A stretch of DNA of 7,262 nucleotides from Bacillota bacterium. Lineage in GTDB: Bacteria; Bacillota; Sulfobacillia; Sulfobacillales; Sulfobacillaceae. Shown here piece after piece: positions 1-6,347 of this stretch. A model generated the notes under the pieces. It saw only the letters and a list, made by a program, of their open reading frames with translations, had not been told where the DNA came from and made no database searches. The stretch covers positions 1-7,262 of the forward strand of contig JAMDDZ010000050.1 in assembly GCA_023488565.1 (NCBI GenBank), given 5' to 3'. Position 1 is the stretch's first letter. Each line of letters opens with the position of its first letter. Made by a program: the position numbers and the translations under genes.

Positions 1-214
1 TTTCCCCGCTTATGGAAAGGCCGATATGACTATGCGCATCAACGAATCCCGGGAGGCATAGCAAGCCATGTCCGTCAATGACAGGGGTTCCTGCATCTGG
101 AGTATAATGAGCCTCGATGGCGCGGATGACTCCCAGATCGTCAATGAGCAGTCCACCTCGCTGGACGTGAAGCCCGGTCCCGTCCAATAGTTCCACATTA
201 GTTAAAGCCCACAT
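1..214 (-). CDS. Metal-dependent amidohydrolase, N-terminal fragment (runs off left edge)
   Basis: Only the first 71 codons are in the window; the rest lies beyond position 1. The reading frame starts at the ATG at 214-212. The translation has the usual small beta-sandwich start of an amidohydrolase-superfamily enzyme (residues 1-53), ending in LPGFVDAHSHIG at residues 54-65. H61 and H63 are the HxH pair that binds catalytic metal at the end of the first TIM-barrel strand. This arrangement is typical of the imidazolonepropionase-like amidohydrolases (COG1228 type), which hydrolyse cyclic or linear amides; the actual substrate cannot be told. The start codon shares one base with the asparaginase stop (TAATG), and a GAGGG ribosome binding site lies 8 nt upstream, inside the asparaginase gene, so translation is probably coupled. 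The family call is secure from the motif and frame; the subfamily is not. Confidence 0.85.
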   Translation of the reverse strand, partial: MWALTNVELLDGTGLHVQRGGLLIDDLGVIRAIEAHYTPDAGTPVIDGHGLLCLPGFVDAHSHIGLSISGE

Positions 215-1230
215 TAGAGTTTCCCTCGATTGAGTCGAAAGGCAGGCCTCATAAAGCCCACTTCACGTCCTGCGTGGTTTTTGATGACCGGGTTAATTAT
301 GGGAGCTAAGGTCTGTATTTCTTGATCGTTAAGCACTCCAATTTCCGCCAAAACGGCGGACACCAACGGGCCTATAGTGCGTGACATCCCATCTGCCATT
401 TTTACCGCGACCCCCAACCCGCGCTCTGGAATTCCCAAGCAAAACACCGCTTCGGCACCACCTTTAGACACCAAACGGTGACCCGTGGCCTCAGCCAAAG
501 TCACTTCCAGACGGCCGGTGCCAGAAATAATTTCCGGATACGTCCGGATTGCTTCAGAAATCAACATGGCGGCACCCTGAGACGTGACATCCAGCCCCCT
601 GGGATCCACCAATCGGGCGTAAGCGTATGCCATGCGTTCTAATGGAAGGTAAAATGTTGGCACCCCACAACCGTCAATCCCGGTATATATGGCTTGCGGA
701 GAGGCAATCCCACACATCATAGCCACATGTTCCAATATAGTGCGTTGAACCGGATGGTTGGACAATTGATAGCCCTCCAATGGCGCGCGTAACATACGGG
801 CCAGTGCCAGCATTCCCGTGTGCTTTCCACTACAATTGTTGTGAACCACCGACGGGGATACCCCTCCTGCAAGCATCCGATCCCGGGTATCCGCATGACT
901 TGGCGCATGCACTCCACAAATTAGGTCTTGAGGAGAAGCGTGAATTTTGGCGAGTAATCCTTCCACTAATTCCACGTGCTGGTCCTCGCCCCCATGCGAC
1001 GCACACGTAATGGCAATTTCTCGGGGATTTAGTCCGAAAGTCTCCACAGCACCAGATTCCATTAACGGCATTGCCTGAAACGGTTTTGCTGATGACCGCC
1101 AAAATGTCTCGCGGCTAGGATCTCCAAGCCAATATTGCATTTGCCCTAAACTATCCACCACCGCCACATCCGCATAGGCTACACTTTCAATTTTTTCCCC
1201 ACGCCAGATTTCAATGGCTCGCTGTGCCAT
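214..1230 (-). CDS. L-asparaginase, asparaginase II (Rhizobium etli type) family
   Basis: Expected to hydrolyse L-asparagine to aspartate and ammonia in the cytoplasm. The 338-residue product carries the family signatures, numbered from the chosen start: SSAKPFQA (46-53), SHGGE (78-82), NNCSGKH (131-137), GIDGCG (184-189) and SKGGAEAVF (255-263). From memory of the R. etli ReAV structure (Ser48, Lys51, Ser80, zinc ligands Cys135/Lys138/Cys189, and Lys263), the equivalents S46, K49, S78, C133, K136, C188 and K256 are all present, so the enzyme looks intact. It is unrelated to AnsA/AnsB-type asparaginases. I chose the ATG at 1230 because homologues begin close to this point and a GGGGG tract lies 7 nt upstream. 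A longer frame reaches 1281 but would overlap the preceding gene by 71 nt instead of 20. It is coupled upstream to a PuuD-like hydrolase and downstream (TAATG) to an amidohydrolase. Confidence 0.93.
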   Translation of the reverse strand: MAQRAIEIWRGEKIESVAYADVAVVDSLGQMQYWLGDPSRETFWRSSAKPFQAMPLMESGAVETFGLNPREIAITCASHGGEDQHVELVEGLLAKIHASPQDLICGVHAPSHADTRDRMLAGGVSPSVVHNNCSGKHTGMLALARMLRAPLEGYQLSNHPVQRTILEHVAMMCGIASPQAIYTGIDGCGVPTFYLPLERMAYAYARLVDPRGLDVTSQGAAMLISEAIRTYPEIISGTGRLEVTLAEATGHRLVSKGGAEAVFCLGIPERGLGVAVKMADGMSRTIGPLVSAVLAEIGVLNDQEIQTLAPIINPVIKNHAGREVGFMRPAFRLNRGKL

Positions 1231-1963
1231 ACCGTTGCCCCCGTTCGCGATATTGCCGTGATGATTCAACAAACCCGGCAAAGAGCTTTTGTGCCTCCAG
1301 GCTATTCCCGACTAAGTCTTCTGGATGCCACTGCACTCCAACCATAAATTCCTTATCGGGATTTTCAATCGCCTCGATAACACCGTCTTCTGCCCGTGCT
1401 GTCACGATATAGCCACGAGGGATTCGAGCAATAGCCTGATGATGAAACGAGTTCACCTCTACTACGCTTCCTCCCAGCAATTTCGCCACCTGGCTTTGTG
1501 GTTCTACGACGACTTTATGGGTGGGCTGTTGGCGCTTTTCTGCCTGGCTGTGGACCAGTGGAGAATCAAGTAACACACGAGGAATATCTTGGATTAGTGT
1601 CCCTCCCCCAGCCACTGCCAGTGCCTGGGCACCGCGACAGATACCCAACACCGGCATTGCCATCCGTTCTGCCGCGCGTATGAAGGCCAGTTCCATCTCG
1701 TCCCGGGTTTTCGACACTCCTGAATAATCGGTACCTTCATCAGTTGCTCCAAAACTTTCCGGATCAAAATCGCCACCGCCGGTAAGCAACAACCCGTCAC
1801 AATATTCTAAGAGCTCTAGTGATTGGGATTCATTAGGCAGTAAGATGGGCAACGCTCCCGCTCCCACAACAGCTAATATATAAGTCTTGCGGATCCAGTC
1901 CCGAGGCGCCCCCGCTACCTGTTCATCCCGCGACATTGATACCCCAATGAATGGTTTATCCAA
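1211..1963 (-). CDS. Gamma-glutamyl-gamma-aminobutyrate hydrolase-like class I glutamine amidotransferase (PuuD / peptidase C26)
   Basis: A 250-residue protein of the class I glutamine-amidotransferase fold that acts alone as a gamma-glutamyl hydrolase. Numbered from the TTG start, LTGGGDFDP (60-68) forms the oxyanion-side loop. C109 in GICRGAQ is the nucleophile, SFHHQA lies at 172-177, and H213 and E215 in QWHPED complete the Cys-His-Glu triad. Known relatives include PuuD, which cleaves gamma-glutamyl-GABA in putrescine breakdown, and folate-type gamma-glutamyl hydrolases; no other putrescine genes are visible, so the substrate is open. The frame is open to 2005, but a textbook GAGGAGGG ribosome binding site (1969-1976) sits 5 nt before a TTG at 1963-1961. 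An upstream ATG at 1978 would place that site inside the coding region. The TTG start gives a protein beginning with residues DKPFIGVS, as expected for the family. The 3' end overlaps the asparaginase start by 20 nt. Confidence 0.9.
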   Translation of the reverse strand: MDKPFIGVSMSRDEQVAGAPRDWIRKTYILAVVGAGALPILLPNESQSLELLEYCDGLLLTGGGDFDPESFGATDEGTDYSGVSKTRDEMELAFIRAAERMAMPVLGICRGAQALAVAGGGTLIQDIPRVLLDSPLVHSQAEKRQQPTHKVVVEPQSQVAKLLGGSVVEVNSFHHQAIARIPRGYIVTARAEDGVIEAIENPDKEFMVGVQWHPEDLVGNSLEAQKLFAGFVESSRQYRERGQRYGTASH

Positions 1964-1968
1964 GGTGT

Positions 1969-1976
1969 CCCTCCTC
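1969..1976 (-). promoter_or_regulatory. Strong ribosome binding site fixing a TTG start
   Basis: The minus strand reads GAGGAGGG, then ACACC, then TTG. The near-perfect complement to the 16S tail at 5-nt spacing decides the start of the PuuD-like gene at 1963 over the ATG at 1978 and the longer open frame. Confidence 0.8.
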
Positions 1977-1980
1977 ATAT

Positions 1981-2005
1981 GAAAAGCGAGCCGCTTGGGG
2001 CTCAC
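1981..2005 (-). terminator. Possible weak rho-independent terminator or attenuator after the toxin gene
   Basis: On the minus strand GTGAGCC and GGCTCGC (2005-1999 and 1992-1986) form a 7-bp stem with one G-T pair around a 6-base loop (CCAAGC), followed at once by TTTTC. It lies just after the toxin stop codon (2009-2007) and just before the PuuD-like ribosome binding site. The T tract is only four bases, so termination would be partial at best; it may attenuate read-through into the downstream hydrolase genes. It could be chance. Confidence 0.4.
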
Positions 2006-2006
2006 T

Positions 2007-2372
2007 CTACAATTCTGTCAAACCTAAGCTGATAATAATGGCCTGGTTGACTCGTGCCATCAAATCAGGTCCTAGATGAGCGATACGCTCTTTAAGCCGC
2101 CGCTTGTCGATGGTCCTGACTTGCTCCAACAAGATGACCGAGTCGCGGTCCAATTGGGATTCGCCAGCCTTAATCTCCACATGAATCGGGAGCTTTGTTT
2201 TCAAGATCTGCGAAGTGACCGCGCAGACAATAGTAGTCGGGCTGTACCGATTGCCAATGTCGTTTTGCAGAATTAGCACTGGTCGTATGCCTCCTTGCTC
2301 CGACCCTACCACAGGTGACAAATCCGCAAAAAAAATGTCGCCCCGCCGGACTACTACCTCCGCTCCTGCCAC
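2007..2372 (-). CDS. ndoA: MazF/EndoA-type mRNA interferase toxin
   Basis: A 121-residue PemK/MazF-fold endoribonuclease that cleaves mRNA at short sequence motifs when free of its antitoxin. The match to B. subtilis EndoA runs over nearly the whole length: RRGDIFFADLSPVVGSEQGG at 9-28, QNDIGNRYSPT at 36-46, KLPIHVEI at 60-67, DSVILLEQVRTIDK at 77-90. R30 and T53 line up with the catalytic R25 and T48 of EndoA, and E25 with E20, so the toxin looks active. Cleavage at a UACAU-like site, as in EndoA, is an inference. The start is a GTG at 2372-2370. AGGGAG lies 5 nt upstream and partly forms the last codons of the antitoxin, whose stop is only 2 nt away, so the pair is translationally coupled. 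Both genes sit downstream of alanine racemase, as in many Bacillota. Confidence 0.95.
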   Translation of the reverse strand: MAGAEVVVRRGDIFFADLSPVVGSEQGGIRPVLILQNDIGNRYSPTTIVCAVTSQILKTKLPIHVEIKAGESQLDRDSVILLEQVRTIDKRRLKERIAHLGPDLMARVNQAIIISLGLTEL

Positions 2373-2374
2373 GA

Positions 2375-2629
2375 CTACTCCCTAGAAAACGTCACAAGAT
2401 CCCATGGCGCTTCAGCCATTGTCGCGTTCAGATGTCCCATTTCTTGATATCCTTGAATGAGTTCTTGTCTCAACTGTTGCCTGCGTTGCTCAGCTAAATA
2501 AAATTCCACGCTTTCCCTAATAACCTCACTGCGCCGACGACCTTCGTCATCGGCTACCCGATCCAGAGCGTCGACCAGATAATGTGGCAACCGGACCATA
2601 ACCCGGCGGTTTTCTTCCAATCTGTCCAC
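2375..2629 (-). CDS. ndoAI: Ribbon-helix-helix (CopG/EndoAI-like) antitoxin
   Basis: An 84-residue partner of the downstream toxin. Residues about 8-50 form the ribbon-helix-helix DNA-binding domain: an RVMVRLP beta strand, then LVDALDRVADDEGRRRSEVIRESVEFYL as two helices. The C-terminal part (about 51-84), rich in Gln/Arg and then acidic, resembles the EndoAI tail that wraps the toxin, including a GYQEMGHLN stretch like GYMEMAKIN of B. subtilis EndoAI. It should neutralise the toxin and bind its own promoter. Two starts are plausible: the GTG at 2629 (GAGGG 6 nt upstream), used here, or a TTG at 2620-2618 (codon 4). The TTG has a stronger AAAGAGGTG site 6 nt upstream and would give a more usual leader length from the predicted promoter. 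The function does not depend on this choice. Confidence 0.92.
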   Translation of the reverse strand: MDRLEENRRVMVRLPHYLVDALDRVADDEGRRRSEVIRESVEFYLAEQRRQQLRQELIQGYQEMGHLNATMAEAPWDLVTFSRE

Positions 2630-2649
2630 CTCTTTCCCTCACAGGAAAT

Positions 2650-2678
2650 ATTATATCGTTCGCAAAAATTGCGGTCAA
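2650..2678 (-). promoter_or_regulatory. Sigma-A type promoter of the toxin-antitoxin pair
   Basis: On the minus strand a TTGACC -35 box (2678-2673), a 17-nt spacer and a perfect TATAAT -10 box (2655-2650) lie in the 70-nt gap between alr and the antitoxin. The transcript would begin near 2643-2642, giving a leader of only about 13 nt before the GTG start, or 22 nt before the TTG at 2620. This implies the toxin-antitoxin pair is transcribed independently of the alr operon, with possible read-through from it. Confidence 0.85.
2661..2673. promoter_or_regulatory. Inverted repeat in promoter spacer, candidate operator
   Basis: The 13 bases CGCAAAAATTGCG form a perfect 5-bp inverted repeat (CGCAA/TTGCG on the minus strand) around three bases. 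It sits within the spacer of the antitoxin promoter and touches the -35 box. Ribbon-helix-helix antitoxins usually autoregulate at short symmetric sites over their promoters, so this is a natural candidate. There is no direct proof, and only one copy is seen. Confidence 0.5.
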
Positions 2679-2699
2679 TGATGAATCCATGCGGGGGCG

Positions 2700-3794
2700 C
2701 TAAACCCACTCACGAACGACACGCGACCCGATGCCGGTCAGTATTTCATATGAAATAGTTTGTGCCAACTCTGCCAGGTCCGTAGCACGAATAGTACAAG
2801 TACCGTCCGACCCCAGAAGGGTCACTCGATCTCCTACACGAACCGGAGCGCTTAGTGGCAATCCTACACTGATTTGATCCATCGAGATCCGCCCCACCAC
2901 TGGATAACAATGCCCTTCAATAATTACCGACGCCAGATTGGACCATTGGCGTCGATAGCCATCGGCATAACCTACCGGAACCGCAGCGATTTTCATAGCC
3001 TCCACTGTGCGATAAGTACGCCCGTAGCCGATGGACATGCCTTCCGGCACGTCTTTGAGATAGACCACACGAGATTCCCAACTCAATCCCGGTTTTAATT
3101 CGGGATCGTCTATTCCCCCATACAACGCAATACCGACCCGCACCAAATTAAAATGGGTTCCCGGGTATTTCAAAGTCGCACAGGAGTTTGCCGCATGAAT
3201 TAACGAAGGCAAAGATCCACGACGCCGTATCGACTCGATCATATCTAAAAAATTCTGCAATTGTCTCCGGGTAAATGTACTGTCCTCGGCGTCACTTTCC
3301 GCAAAGTGGGTCATCAAGCCACGCCATTTAACCATGGGTGTGTGGTTCAGTCGATGCCACCATTCATCATTCCACTCGGATATCGGCATTCCTACACGAC
3401 CCATTCCAGTATCAATTTTTATATGAACCCAAGCCTCCTTCCTAAGACGGGCCGCTTCCCTGGCAATCTGATCGAATGTTGCCATATCAAAGACGGTCAA
3501 ATCAATATTGTGTTCGATCGCCTGGGCAATTTGACCTTCCCAGCTCTGCCCCAATATCAATATTGGTGCCGTAATTCCCGCTTCTCGTAATGCCACGCCT
3601 TCTTCAGCCATTGCCACGCCAAGCCATACTGCCCCTGCAGTCAGAACAGTTTTCGCAACTGCAACCGCCCCATGACCGTAGCCATTAGCCTTGACCACAG
3701 CCATCAATTGGGTTACCGGAGTTAATCGGCTAATAATGAGGCGCACGTTGTCAGCAATATTGTCTAGATGCACGATCACCTTTGTTGGCCTCAT
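2700..3794 (-). CDS. alr: Alanine racemase
   Basis: A PLP-dependent enzyme converting L- to D-alanine for peptidoglycan, with a TIM-barrel N-terminal and beta C-terminal domain; 364 residues, normal for the family. Numbered from the chosen start, K35 in VVKANGYGHG binds PLP and is one catalytic base. Y257 in SIGYGRTY is the opposite base contributed by the second subunit. K126 and R133 lie in KIDTGMGRVG (the lysine is the one carbamylated in Geobacillus Alr), GYADGY is at 275-280 and ISMDQ at 303-307. All key residues are present. The start is the ATG at 3794: GGAG (3804-3801) lies 6 nt upstream. The frame can be extended to a GTG at 3809, overlapping the previous stop, but that would put the ribosome binding site inside the gene. 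It is 11 nt from the nnr gene and precedes the toxin-antitoxin pair, the usual Bacillota order. Confidence 0.96.
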   Translation of the reverse strand: MRPTKVIVHLDNIADNVRLIISRLTPVTQLMAVVKANGYGHGAVAVAKTVLTAGAVWLGVAMAEEGVALREAGITAPILILGQSWEGQIAQAIEHNIDLTVFDMATFDQIAREAARLRKEAWVHIKIDTGMGRVGMPISEWNDEWWHRLNHTPMVKWRGLMTHFAESDAEDSTFTRRQLQNFLDMIESIRRRGSLPSLIHAANSCATLKYPGTHFNLVRVGIALYGGIDDPELKPGLSWESRVVYLKDVPEGMSIGYGRTYRTVEAMKIAAVPVGYADGYRRQWSNLASVIIEGHCYPVVGRISMDQISVGLPLSAPVRVGDRVTLLGSDGTCTIRATDLAELAQTISYEILTGIGSRVVREWV

Positions 3795-3805
3795 ATTGAT
3801 CTCCA

Positions 3806-5311
3806 TCACAGTGAAATAGGTGCTGAATTTGGGCGGACTTGGTTCTCCACCCGTCTTCGCGCCTCTGCAATTCCGTCAACAAGGTCTGTAGCCACTAGGG
3901 AGTGCCCGTAGTGCTCTTTAGCAACCATTCCTGCCCATCCATGCCAATAAGTTGCTAGGGCCGCCGCCGGGCCAGGTTTTAATCCCTGTGCTAATAGACT
4001 CCCCACCATTCCCGCCAGCACATCGCCACTACCTGGCGTGGCCATTTCCCGAGTTCCCGTGGGGTTGACGATCAGGTTACCCATATCTCCAATAATGCTA
4101 TAGGCTCCCTTTAATATCACCGTTGCCTGATAACGCTCCATGAGTTGACGTGCCGCCTTTGGTCTATCTTCATTTACGTCTTGGAGGTCCAATAGGCGCG
4201 CTGCCTCCCCTGAATGGGGCGTCAGTATCATGGGAGCCACTCTCGTAACACGCGAAATCTGTTTCAAGAGTCTTAGCCCGTCCGCGTCTACCACTGTCGG
4301 CTTTCCCAGTCCCAACACCGACTCAAGTACATTGGGCGCAACATCTGACCCCAATCCCGGTCCCACCACAATGACGTCTGCAGCGGCAGCCAATCGGGTT
4401 TCTTCATCGCTCCATCGCAAACTGCCATGTGAACAGGGGCCTTCGTGTACCAAGAGTGTGGGCGGGGCAGCAATGCGACGGGCCAAACCTTGAGGCACGA
4501 TCAGGGTCACCAATCCGGCTCCAGCACGAAGCGCTGCCATTGCGGATAAAAGCGGGGCACCAGCCATGTTTTTGGATCCGCCCACCACGACTACTCGACC
4601 GCGCTGATACTTATGACCCAGTTGATTTAAAGAGGGCATCCACTCCTGTGCAGTACCGGGATCTAACCAGGAATCGGTTAGTTCCCGGATCATGCTCAAG
4701 CCGATGTCAGCTACCACCAGTTCCCCCCGCATGGCGGCTCCGGGATATCCCCAATGACCCCATTTAGAGGCACCAAACGTTATGGTCGCCAGCGCATTTA
4801 TCGCAGGCCCATGGTAATCGCCTGAATCCGCAGCGACTCCAGAGAGAAGGTCAATTGCCACCACAGGAATTTGTCGCCGGTTGATTGCTTCGTAGCTATC
4901 TGCTATCGGTGTGTTACTGATAGTGCCATGAAATCCTGTTCCAAAAACGCCATCCACAATGAGGTCGGCTATGGGGTCAGCATCCCATCCCGTCTTCACC
5001 TTTGCCCCAAAAGATTGTGCGGCGCGCAACATAGCTTCCGCACCGTCAAATCTCGGCACCCCGTCGACAAGTCGCACCGTCACATCGTAATAGGGAGCCA
5101 AATATCGCGCAACCACCAAACCGTCACCGCCATTGGCACCTTTACCCACCAACACCTCGATCCGACGCCGCTCAATCTCCAACCGGGTATGGATATACTG
5201 CGACACTTTAGAGCCAGCAACTTCCATAAGGCTCAGAAATGGGACACCGTTAGCCATAGCGTGTCCATCTTGCGCTTTAGCCTGACCTTTAGTCCAAATT
5301 TGGGTTGTCAT
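3806..5311 (-). CDS. nnr: Bifunctional NAD(P)H-hydrate epimerase / ADP-dependent NAD(P)H-hydrate dehydratase
   Basis: Repairs NADHX and NADPHX. The N-terminal YjeF_N (NnrE) domain epimerises the hydrate, and the C-terminal carbohydrate-kinase-like (NnrD) domain dehydrates it using ADP or ATP. The 501 residues match the fused form. NnrE part (about 1-215): LMEVAG (28-33), GKGANGGDG (56-64), FGTG (123-126) and D154 in DLLSG. NnrD part (about 225-490): VVVGGS (241-246), AALRAGAGLVTL (259-270), VGPGLG (316-321), VDADGL (341-346), LTPHSGE (363-369), LKG (400-402) and TPGSGDVLAG (425-434), whose Asp is the likely catalytic base. Oddities: the usual DxPSG is DLLSG, and the usual GNNGGDG is GANGGDG, so the epimerase half deviates slightly from consensus. 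The start at 5311 matches the family N terminus, although the upstream GGTGGTG site is weak and 10 nt away. It overlaps acpS by 23 nt, so coupling is likely. Confidence 0.95.
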   Translation of the reverse strand: MTTQIWTKGQAKAQDGHAMANGVPFLSLMEVAGSKVSQYIHTRLEIERRRIEVLVGKGANGGDGLVVARYLAPYYDVTVRLVDGVPRFDGAEAMLRAAQSFGAKVKTGWDADPIADLIVDGVFGTGFHGTISNTPIADSYEAINRRQIPVVAIDLLSGVAADSGDYHGPAINALATITFGASKWGHWGYPGAAMRGELVVADIGLSMIRELTDSWLDPGTAQEWMPSLNQLGHKYQRGRVVVVGGSKNMAGAPLLSAMAALRAGAGLVTLIVPQGLARRIAAPPTLLVHEGPCSHGSLRWSDEETRLAAAADVIVVGPGLGSDVAPNVLESVLGLGKPTVVDADGLRLLKQISRVTRVAPMILTPHSGEAARLLDLQDVNEDRPKAARQLMERYQATVILKGAYSIIGDMGNLIVNPTGTREMATPGSGDVLAGMVGSLLAQGLKPGPAAALATYWHGWAGMVAKEHYGHSLVATDLVDGIAEARRRVENQVRPNSAPISL

Positions 5312-5675
5312 CGGTTTCTAACACCACCATTGCCACAGAAAAATGACGTTCATGTGTCATCGATAGCCATATTCGGGCTTGATGAGCCTCGATCCATTCT
5401 TGGAGACCGCCTTTCACGGTGATTGCCGGCTTTTGATAGGGTTGCCGAATCACTTCAATATCGACCCAACGACTGCCATGAATTCCCCCACAGGCCTTGA
5501 TTAACGCTTCTTTAGCCGCAAATCGGGCAGCCCAGCGTTGAATTGCCAGAGGTCCATCACCGACACTTTGTTGCTCTTGCCGCGAAAACAACCGTTCCAC
5601 GGCACGAGGCTTCTCTTTTAATAAATCCGCCATTCTGGCATTTTCGGTGGCATCCACCCCGATTCCAAGAATCAC
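5289..5675 (-). CDS. acpS: Holo-[acyl-carrier-protein] synthase
   Basis: Transfers 4'-phosphopantetheine from CoA to the serine of apo-ACP, activating fatty acid synthesis; small trimeric cytoplasmic enzyme of about 120-130 residues (128 here). Visible signatures are GIGVDATENAR at 4-14 with the magnesium ligand D8, RFAAKEALIKA at 51-61 with E56, and SMTHERHFSVAMVVLE at 105-120, the usual C-terminal SxSHxxxxAxAxVVLE strand. The DATENAR segment replaces the commoner DIVEIxR but keeps D8, E11 and R14. The start is GTG at 5675-5673 and overlaps the methyltransferase stop as GTGA (4 nt); no other start fits the compact family N terminus. Its stop lies 23 nt inside nnr. AcpS followed by nnr and alr is a common Bacillota order. 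Confidence 0.95.
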   Translation of the reverse strand: MILGIGVDATENARMADLLKEKPRAVERLFSRQEQQSVGDGPLAIQRWAARFAAKEALIKACGGIHGSRWVDIEVIRQPYQKPAITVKGGLQEWIEAHQARIWLSMTHERHFSVAMVVLETDDNPNLD

Positions 5676-6259
5676 GGTTTTTCAAACACCAGACCCCAAG
5701 TGACCGGTCCCGGTGCAAATCGCTGCACCTCGCGAAATCCGTATTGCCTAACCTCATCGACCACTTCGTCAGCCGTAAACCTATGTTCCGGGGGAGGTCC
5801 GAAATCGGTCAATTCTTTTTTCCAGTCGACAACCACCCAGAGCCCACCGTCGCGGAGAATGCGAAACATTTCGTTAATGGCTTTGGGTCGGTGCTGTACT
5901 TCATGATACATGGAGTGCCACAGAGCGCGATCTACCGAATTGGAATCCAACCCAGTTTCCTCAGCCGATCCAGATATCACTTCGATTTGCGATAATCCGG
6001 CACTTTGCGCCCGATGGGTTAGCTCTTCGCGGGCAGCAGAACTAGGGTCCACCGCCAACACCACTCCAGCATGACCGACAGCAACTGCTAACGGTAGCGC
6101 AAAGTATCCCAATCCAGCTCCAATATCCGCCACCCGCATGCCCAAGGTTGCATTAACTGCCTCTAGTACCGGCGTTTTAGGCATAATCTGTTCCCGGTCT
6201 GGATTGTCTAGCCGCAATAAATGCTCCCGGTCGTGCCACATCTGATAATCGCGATGCAT
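5672..6259 (-). CDS. Class I SAM-dependent methyltransferase, UbiE/Methyltransf_11 type
   Basis: A 195-residue Rossmann-fold methyltransferase of unknown substrate. Motif I is VADIGAGLGYF at 43-53 (SAM binding), followed by the acidic residue D71 at the end of beta 2 (LAVDPS), the GSAEETGL/SVDRALWHSMYHEV region (97-121, motifs II-III) and EMFRILRDGGLWVVVDW at 130-146, where many family members have LKPGG. No membrane segment or extra domain is seen, and the length is short for the UbiE group. The ATG at 6259 is preceded by AGGGGGG 5 nt upstream and by a TATAAT box at the right distance for a leader of about 20 nt, so it is the first gene of the run. Its end overlaps acpS by 4 nt. A role linked to acpS or cofactor repair cannot be shown; small-molecule methylation is a safe guess. 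Confidence 0.88.
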   Translation of the reverse strand: MHRDYQMWHDREHLLRLDNPDREQIMPKTPVLEAVNATLGMRVADIGAGLGYFALPLAVAVGHAGVVLAVDPSSAAREELTHRAQSAGLSQIEVISGSAEETGLDSNSVDRALWHSMYHEVQHRPKAINEMFRILRDGGLWVVVDWKKELTDFGPPPEHRFTADEVVDEVRQYGFREVQRFAPGPVTWGLVFEKP

Positions 6260-6285
6260 GATATCCCCCCTGACATTGTCATTCC

Positions 6286-6314
6286 ATTATAGCGAATTCT
6301 TTCCAACTTCCTAA
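6286..6314 (-). promoter_or_regulatory. Probable promoter of the methyltransferase-acpS-nnr-alr operon
   Basis: On the minus strand a perfect TATAAT (6291-6286) lies 17 nt downstream of TTAGGA, a weak -35 match (3 of 6). Transcription would start near A6279, giving a leader of about 20 nt that contains only the AGGGGGG ribosome binding site. A perfect TTGACA at 6346-6341 is too far (49 nt) to pair with this -10 box. The poor -35 suggests modest strength or help from an activator. Confidence 0.6.
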
Positions 6315-6347
6315 CACTTTGCCCCCCATAGTTCGTGATATGTCAAC

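Noticed and set aside
10..198. Minus-strand 62-codon open frame
   Set aside because: It is a shadow of the amidohydrolase N terminus, which lies in another minus frame and carries the LPGFVDAHSHIG metal-binding motif.
1231..1281. Seventeen-codon N-terminal extension of the asparaginase
   Set aside because: It lies wholly within the preceding gene and precedes the usual family start; the ATG at 1230 has a G-rich site at good spacing.
2680..2700. Terminator between alr and the antitoxin
   Set aside because: No GC-rich stem with a T tract is present after the alr stop; the only symmetric element is the repeat within the promoter spacer.
4871..5422. Plus-strand 183-codon open frame opposite nnr and acpS
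   Set aside because: It lies fully antisense to two clear enzyme genes, has no recognisable motif and looks low-complexity in composition.
5543..5995. Plus-strand 150-codon open frame
   Set aside because: It is antisense to acpS and the methyltransferase, with no family signature.
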